Below are positions 59,206 to 64,000 of a DNA stretch of 64,000 nt, one piece after another. This DNA is from Primulina eburnea (taxonomy: Eukaryota > Streptophyta > Magnoliopsida > Lamiales > Gesneriaceae), in NCBI RefSeq assembly GCF_022965805.1, contig NC_133101.1, positions 3,844,001 through 3,908,000 on the forward strand, read 5' to 3'. A program made the translations under genes and the position numbers. The first letter of the stretch is position 1. Each line of letters begins with the position of its first letter. A model generated the notes under the pieces. The model saw nothing but the letters and a program-made list of their open reading frames with translations. It had not been told where the DNA came from and searched no databases.

Positions 59206-60829
59206 TTCAATATACTAGGATAATGGTGGGCTTGGTACATTAGTATGATTAACTTCTCTTTTTGGCCATTTGATAACAATTTATTTACGAAAATGTTGTA
59301 AAATTTACGTGCATCTATAAATACCAAAATGTCACCTTTTCAAAATGTTCTCTGTCTTTTATTTACACATTATTTTGTAATTTTTTTTCGTTTTACAATT
59401 TAATTTTTTTCCTTTTTTGTTTTGTTTTCATTTTTTTTAAATAGACTGTACAAACATGCAACACATTCATCTATTTATTATACTATATTAAGCTTGGGGG
59501 GGAGGGTTTGGTATGTTGGCATGACCTTCCTCCCTTTTTATTTGTATTCGATGACTATTTATTCACAAAAACATCACTTTAAAAAATATTATCTATATAT
59601 TTTTTTAGAAATCTATTTTTTTTCTACATTAAGGGTTTTTACATAACAAAAATAAATAATATTTTATGACCTATAAATTGAAAATAATAATTACTTTTAA
59701 TAAGTAAATTTATTTTTTTCTAATTATTTTATAAAATTTTAAATAATCTGCATCTTATTTTTTGTTATAACTCAAATTTCATATATATGATAGTGATTAA
59801 AAAATTTATTCATTTGTTAATATGTTTTTAAAAATTTATGAACACATATGTATAAGGATAATTATAATAAATTAAATATATTAAAATTTTATAAAGTTAC
59901 AATAGTTTTAAATATTTTAACATACTTATTCTCTATTTTCAGATACAAAATAATTATCTTATTTATTTTTTGTTAGAAATATTGTCAAAAACAAAATATA
60001 TATTTTTTCATACTAAAATTTACTAGAAATGGATGAAATTATTTTTAGTATGATTATTTATTAATATCGAAAATTATTGTTTTGTATTTTTTTAAATATT
60101 AATTGATCAAATGAACACGTTGAATTGACATGAATAATTGAAATTGAATTACAATAAATTTAATACTAACTTATTTATTGTCTTTCGTAAATTAAATCAA
60201 TAATTAAAATTATTTATATTGATAAAAAAATATTTTAAATAAATAAAAATTATTCATGTTGAACTTATAATTTACAGAAATAAAAAAATTACTATAATAA
60301 ATTATAAAATTCAAAATTCTTATGCTTCAATGAAAAATTTATAAAACTAATTAATATTTTTAGGCTTGAACTAGCAATCCAGGCATGAGCTGACAGTTGA
60401 CTTTTCGACTTAATTAATTAATATTTTCAGGCTTTTTAAACCTAATAATAATGAGTAAAATTGAAAATAACTTATTTTAGCAAGTTTTTTAAATGCTTTA
60501 AAAAATTATTATCAACTTTCTATTACAAAATTCTTCTTGTTGTCGGAAAACAAATATATATAAATAAGTTATTCTGTTTCAAAAGAATTTTAAAATGATT
60601 ATCATGATTGATAGAGAGGAAAAAACACAAGCTCAAACTTCAGAATTTCTTTAAAAGTTAGATGAAAGACTCAAAATTTTATGAAATTAAAAATTTATCC
60701 AGTAAAATGAATTTAGAATCAGCAAAAATTTGGCAAACAAAATAATAAATTTCCACCAAAAAGCAGACACAATGACTCTTTTTACATGCAAAACACCTTT
60801 CATGGTATCCAGCATTGACAATCTTGAAC

Positions 60830-62532
60830 TTAGATTGATGCCTTAGCTCTGAATCTGAGATAACTCAGGAGCTTCATAGAGAACCGCGCTAGAGTAAAAA
60901 AAGTTTTAATTGTTGCACGACCTTTGACAATCCCCTCTCTTGCACCACGTGCACTCCTAGCTAAACTCGGTTCATGTATCCCGGTTTCGTTTGGGGCCAC
61001 CACCTGCACCGGTGCTATCGAAGTCGAGATTAAGCCAATTTCATCACCCTCGAGTCATTTCGGAAAGAAAACTGAAATCAACACACTGTACTAACTTGAT
61101 GGAATCATGTCGGTCAGCTGCCTTAATCTTTCTTCTGTCACACGAACGGCTCGAGTTGAGTTCCTAATGCCTTGTGTAATTTCTTGGCTACAATAGGAAA
61201 ATAATGAATGTTAAATTAACGTTAACTATGAGATATTCAGAGATAGAGAAGCTCGAAGTTAAAATGAGTAACCCCAGATCATTGAGCTCTGTTGTCAAGT
61301 CACTGATCTCCATCCCAGACAACCGAACGGCAGCCATAGTATCAGGCAGCTCCTCTCTCGTGGCATCCATTAACTTCTCTAGTGATTCTGCTGCTCTTCT
61401 AAAGGCCTTCAATTGAACATACGAAAATCAAGCACCATAAATGAGGGGAACCAAACAACGTATGCTACCAATGACATATTTCATCAATATTTTCTCAGCT
61501 CCGTTGAAGTATTATATAATAACAGCATTATTGCCTTTTGCATGCTTATTTTCCAGCTAATGATCAGCAACTTCTATTGCAGGTGGCACATTTGGATTTA
61601 ACAAAATATTTTACAAGTAAAGAGAGAACATGTAGCAACAAGGATTACGAAAACAAACCAGAAGAGTTGGAATTGCCGAACAAAAGAGCCATGTTGCAGA
61701 TATCGCCACCTGATAGTTAATATGAAATTGAGTATCATCCTTTAAAATAACCCAACAGAACAACTTAATGGAAGCAAATAGCACAAAAGATGTATTTAAG
61801 ATAGAAATGCCACTTCAAAAAATCAAATATCAAATAAACTAAATATGTTCGACCATTCAGCTCAACTGTAAGTCTTATGGTGTAAAAGTAGCCTTTTCAC
61901 AATTACATCCCAAATCCAATGTGTGGCATTAATGGTGACATTCTATAAAACCAAAAGTAACTTTAAAAAATATCAATCCTCAAAAGCACATAAGATGCCT
62001 GAAAACAAGTCTATTTCATAAATTAAATGCTGATTTTTTAACTACAAAATAAATAAAATACAATGAAATTTGTCTCTACCGATCAGTGGAAGGCAGCAGC
62101 AACGAAGCTAATAGCAAGCTAACAACATAGGGAATAACAAACAGCAGTGTAAGCGGCAGCAGAACCTTTCTCAGTTTCAGTCTCTCTAGAGGTTTTGTAG
62201 GCATGAGACATAAATCACTCAACGAGAGGGGGCCCAATATTTTTCAGCAAGAACAAGTTCTAAATAATAATACAATCCAAAGGGCTAAGATAGCAAACAG
62301 GAAAAAGAAAGCAGCATTTGTATTGTAGAATAAATTGAGAGAGCAAAATATGAAAATAAAATAGAGAAACACTGAGTTCTTTATAGAGTGAAATTGAGTT
62401 TGCTATCAAGTATATAGAGTTTTCATGCCAGAACATTATCAAATTTAATCAAATATTGCATTTTAAATTATATTAGACTTCATTTTGTCAATCGTTATTC
62501 CGACTATACGTTACACCAATTTAAAATGGAGC

Positions 62533-62566
<34 letters not shown>

Positions 62567-63938
62567 TTTGAAATGCAATATCTCAAAATAATTTAATAGA
62601 ATTTCTGCATTGAGCTTGGGCTTCACAATTTACTTTTTCACACTTCACTTACTTGTAAGTTTCGAAGAAACAAAAATAAAACTGTGGTATCCCATATCTG
62701 CCAAGGCGTGGTAGGACACAAAAGCATATATGTTCTCTCGTGGTAACCATGATACCCTGTGATATAGTGGTAACTGGTAACCATGAAACCTTGTAATGTA
62801 GACAAATTTTCTTCTCTACAGAATTAAGATAGTTCATTACTATCTTCCCAAACGATTATCCACCAATAGATTTCATCAACTAACAATGGATTATCGACGC
62901 AGTGGAAGATTGATCTATATCTTATTTGTTCCATATTTATCTACACATATTTTTCTAATTTTTAGTGATAGCTTTAGCGTGAATTGCAGTTGGTTAGGAT
63001 TCGATCATTCTTTCGACCTTTTTATATTTGAACTGCAAGATTAGGTGATTTTTTTTACCATTTATATGTCTCTTGTTATTTCTTCTCAGCGTTTTTTCAA
63101 TAGTAATAAAATAGACTTGAGCGCTTGCAAGTGTTATTTTGTTTGCTTCTTACTCTGTGCCTGCATCCATTCTTCTTGGATATTTTTAGCTGCAATAAGC
63201 ACCAGCAGCTTATACATAAATTACATGAGAATGGATAGCTAAGCAAAGAGCAACCTTTTTTCTTATCACGTCGATATCCAGGAAAGGATAGGTGAATCCA
63301 ATGCTATTTGCAGATGCACTGAATCACGAATACTTTCTAAATTGATACTGAACACTTTAAAAATAATACTAGCTCCATAAGTTGTACAAAACTTCATAGA
63401 AACATGTGACATTGTACAGGGAAAGATGAGTAATTTTGCCTGGATTTTATGTAATTCGGCAATAATTTGAAATACTTCGGACCTGAGGCGATAAAATCTA
63501 ATGATGATTATACATTAAACCTAGGCCGACACACAAATTTCAGTAGAAATACATCTGAATAGAAAAAAGAAGAACCCTTTATCTCAGACTAAAGCAATCA
63601 AACACTTGATAAAATATCTATTCAAGTAATGCTCACCCAAAACAAAATCAAGTTAGTCTAGCAGAGAGAGAGGAAGAAAATACCCCGCAGGCGATGAAAC
63701 TGAGAACGTGAATGTGGCGGTGAGTGAAAGTGTACTGATAGGGCCGAAGCTCAGGGGAGGATTCAACTGTGGATGATAGGTCCACAGATTGAACAGTGGA
63801 AGAAGCGAATCGAGGCCGATTGTGTAACTTGAGACTCAGACGCCGGCGAGAATAAGCGACGGCGCCACTTCCACCACGGGAACTACCACGGATTACTGGG
63901 CTCGGGACCGGCAAGACCAACGCCGCCTCCTTCAACAT
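60830..63938 (-). CDS. Conserved plant membrane protein with coiled-coil segment, probably plastid, function unknown
   Basis: Five exons, minus strand: 63684-63938, 61659-61709, 61273-61406, 61096-61187 and 60830-61014; every junction is GT-AG and the joined frame is 238 codons plus TAA. Residues 1 to about 60 are Ser/Arg-rich, like a chloroplast transit peptide. A hydrophobic segment covers about 79-102 (HVLSFIACG, then AISATWLFCSAIPTLL from the 51-bp exon). An amphipathic, probably coiled-coil region follows (RRAAESLEKLMDATREELPD, SGMEISDLTTELNDLGQEI, STRAVRVTEERLRQLTDM). The C-terminal part carries GAREGIVKGRATIK and a second hydrophobic stretch. I recognise this as a conserved plant family resembling DUF948-type proteins but cannot give a function. 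Intron 1 is 1,974 bp; introns 3 and 4 are only 85 and 81 bp. A six-codon upstream ORF starts at about 63956. Confidence 0.85.
61710..63683 (-). other. Intron 1 of the five-exon gene
   Basis: A 1,974-bp intron with a (TA)n run at 62533-62560 and otherwise featureless AT-rich sequence. I find no nested gene. Confidence 0.7.
62533..62560. repeat. (TA)n microsatellite within intron 1
   Basis: About 14 TA units inside the first intron of the leftward gene. Confidence 0.9.
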
Positions 63939-64000
63939 CTTCAGAAACGCCGATGCATATATCCGAACATATTTGGGTTCGGCGAATCCTCGGAATATCC

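Larger units (their letters stand above)
57944..60829. other. Upstream flank of copy B with old repeats
   Basis: Contains the duplicated flank at 58246-58410, diverged MITEs listed separately, and several degenerate copies of an AT-rich module (about 58560-58700, 59216-59340, 59500-59620; also 54107-54240 near copy A). These carry phrases such as TATTTATTTACGAAAATG and CTATACTATATTAAG. 60365-60440 is a third, partial copy of the F-box upstream flank. No third F-box gene is left. Confidence 0.5.

Noticed and set aside
1..64000. A multi-gene metabolic or defence cluster
   Set aside because: The ERF, GH17 glucanase, IscA, MPC, CYP78A and F-box genes belong to unrelated processes and are spaced by kilobases of repeats; nothing in the sequence links them.

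Overview
This 64 kb window is nuclear DNA from a flowering plant, almost certainly a eudicot. It is AT-rich, has GT-AG introns, carries plant-only gene families, and is crowded with small transposable elements. Asterid or Lamiales ancestry is only my impression from the repeat style and is not demonstrated. There are no operons, CRISPR arrays or phage features. I saw no rRNA or tRNA genes by eye, although short RNA genes could be missed.

Layout. (a) 1-121, minus: first exon of a LIKE-COV-type membrane protein gene that continues off the left edge. (b) 1.9-2.8 kb: broken NB-ARC disease-resistance gene relic. (c) 3-13 kb: gene-free, with MITEs, a TRIM-like LTR element and (TA)n tracts. (d) 13.4-15.0 kb, plus: two-exon AP2/ERF transcription factor (group X, ABR1-like). 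(e) 15.6-17.5 kb: MITE cluster and an RNase H retroelement relic. (f) 17.8-19.4 kb, plus: GH17 beta-1,3-glucanase with an X8/CBM43 domain. (g) 20.9-23.2 kb, minus: plastid IscA Fe-S assembly protein (three exons). (h) 24.2-24.7 kb, plus: S-protein homologue broken by a 2-bp slippage. (i) 27-28.3 kb: degenerate retroelement sequence. (j) 28.6-29.0 kb, plus: intronless mitochondrial pyruvate carrier (MPC2 type). (k) 29-34 kb: MITEs, one split by a 947-bp CACTA element with a CAG target-site duplication. (l) 34.8-37.7 kb: complete non-autonomous LTR retrotransposon (two 700-bp LTRs, ATAAT duplication, internal minisatellites, no pol). It lies just upstream of (m) 38.1-39.8 kb, plus: CYP78A cytochrome P450 gene with an apparent N-terminal frameshift. 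(n) 40-52 kb: gene-free, MITE-rich, with a second TRIM-like element. (o) 52.5-58 kb, minus: two tandem F-box genes separated by a MITE and a foldback element. (p) 60.8-63.9 kb, minus: five-exon gene for a conserved, probably plastid, membrane protein of unknown function.

The genes are ordinary, functionally unrelated plant genes; I see no pathway cluster. The strongest structural signal is a ~182-bp Mutator-like MITE family. It has more than 20 full, partial or diverged copies in both orientations, ~33-bp imperfect inverted repeats, and exact 9-bp target-site duplications at four copies. It is itself a target for nested insertions (CACTA into MITE, MITE into MITE). I did not find evidence for a new multi-gene biological system.
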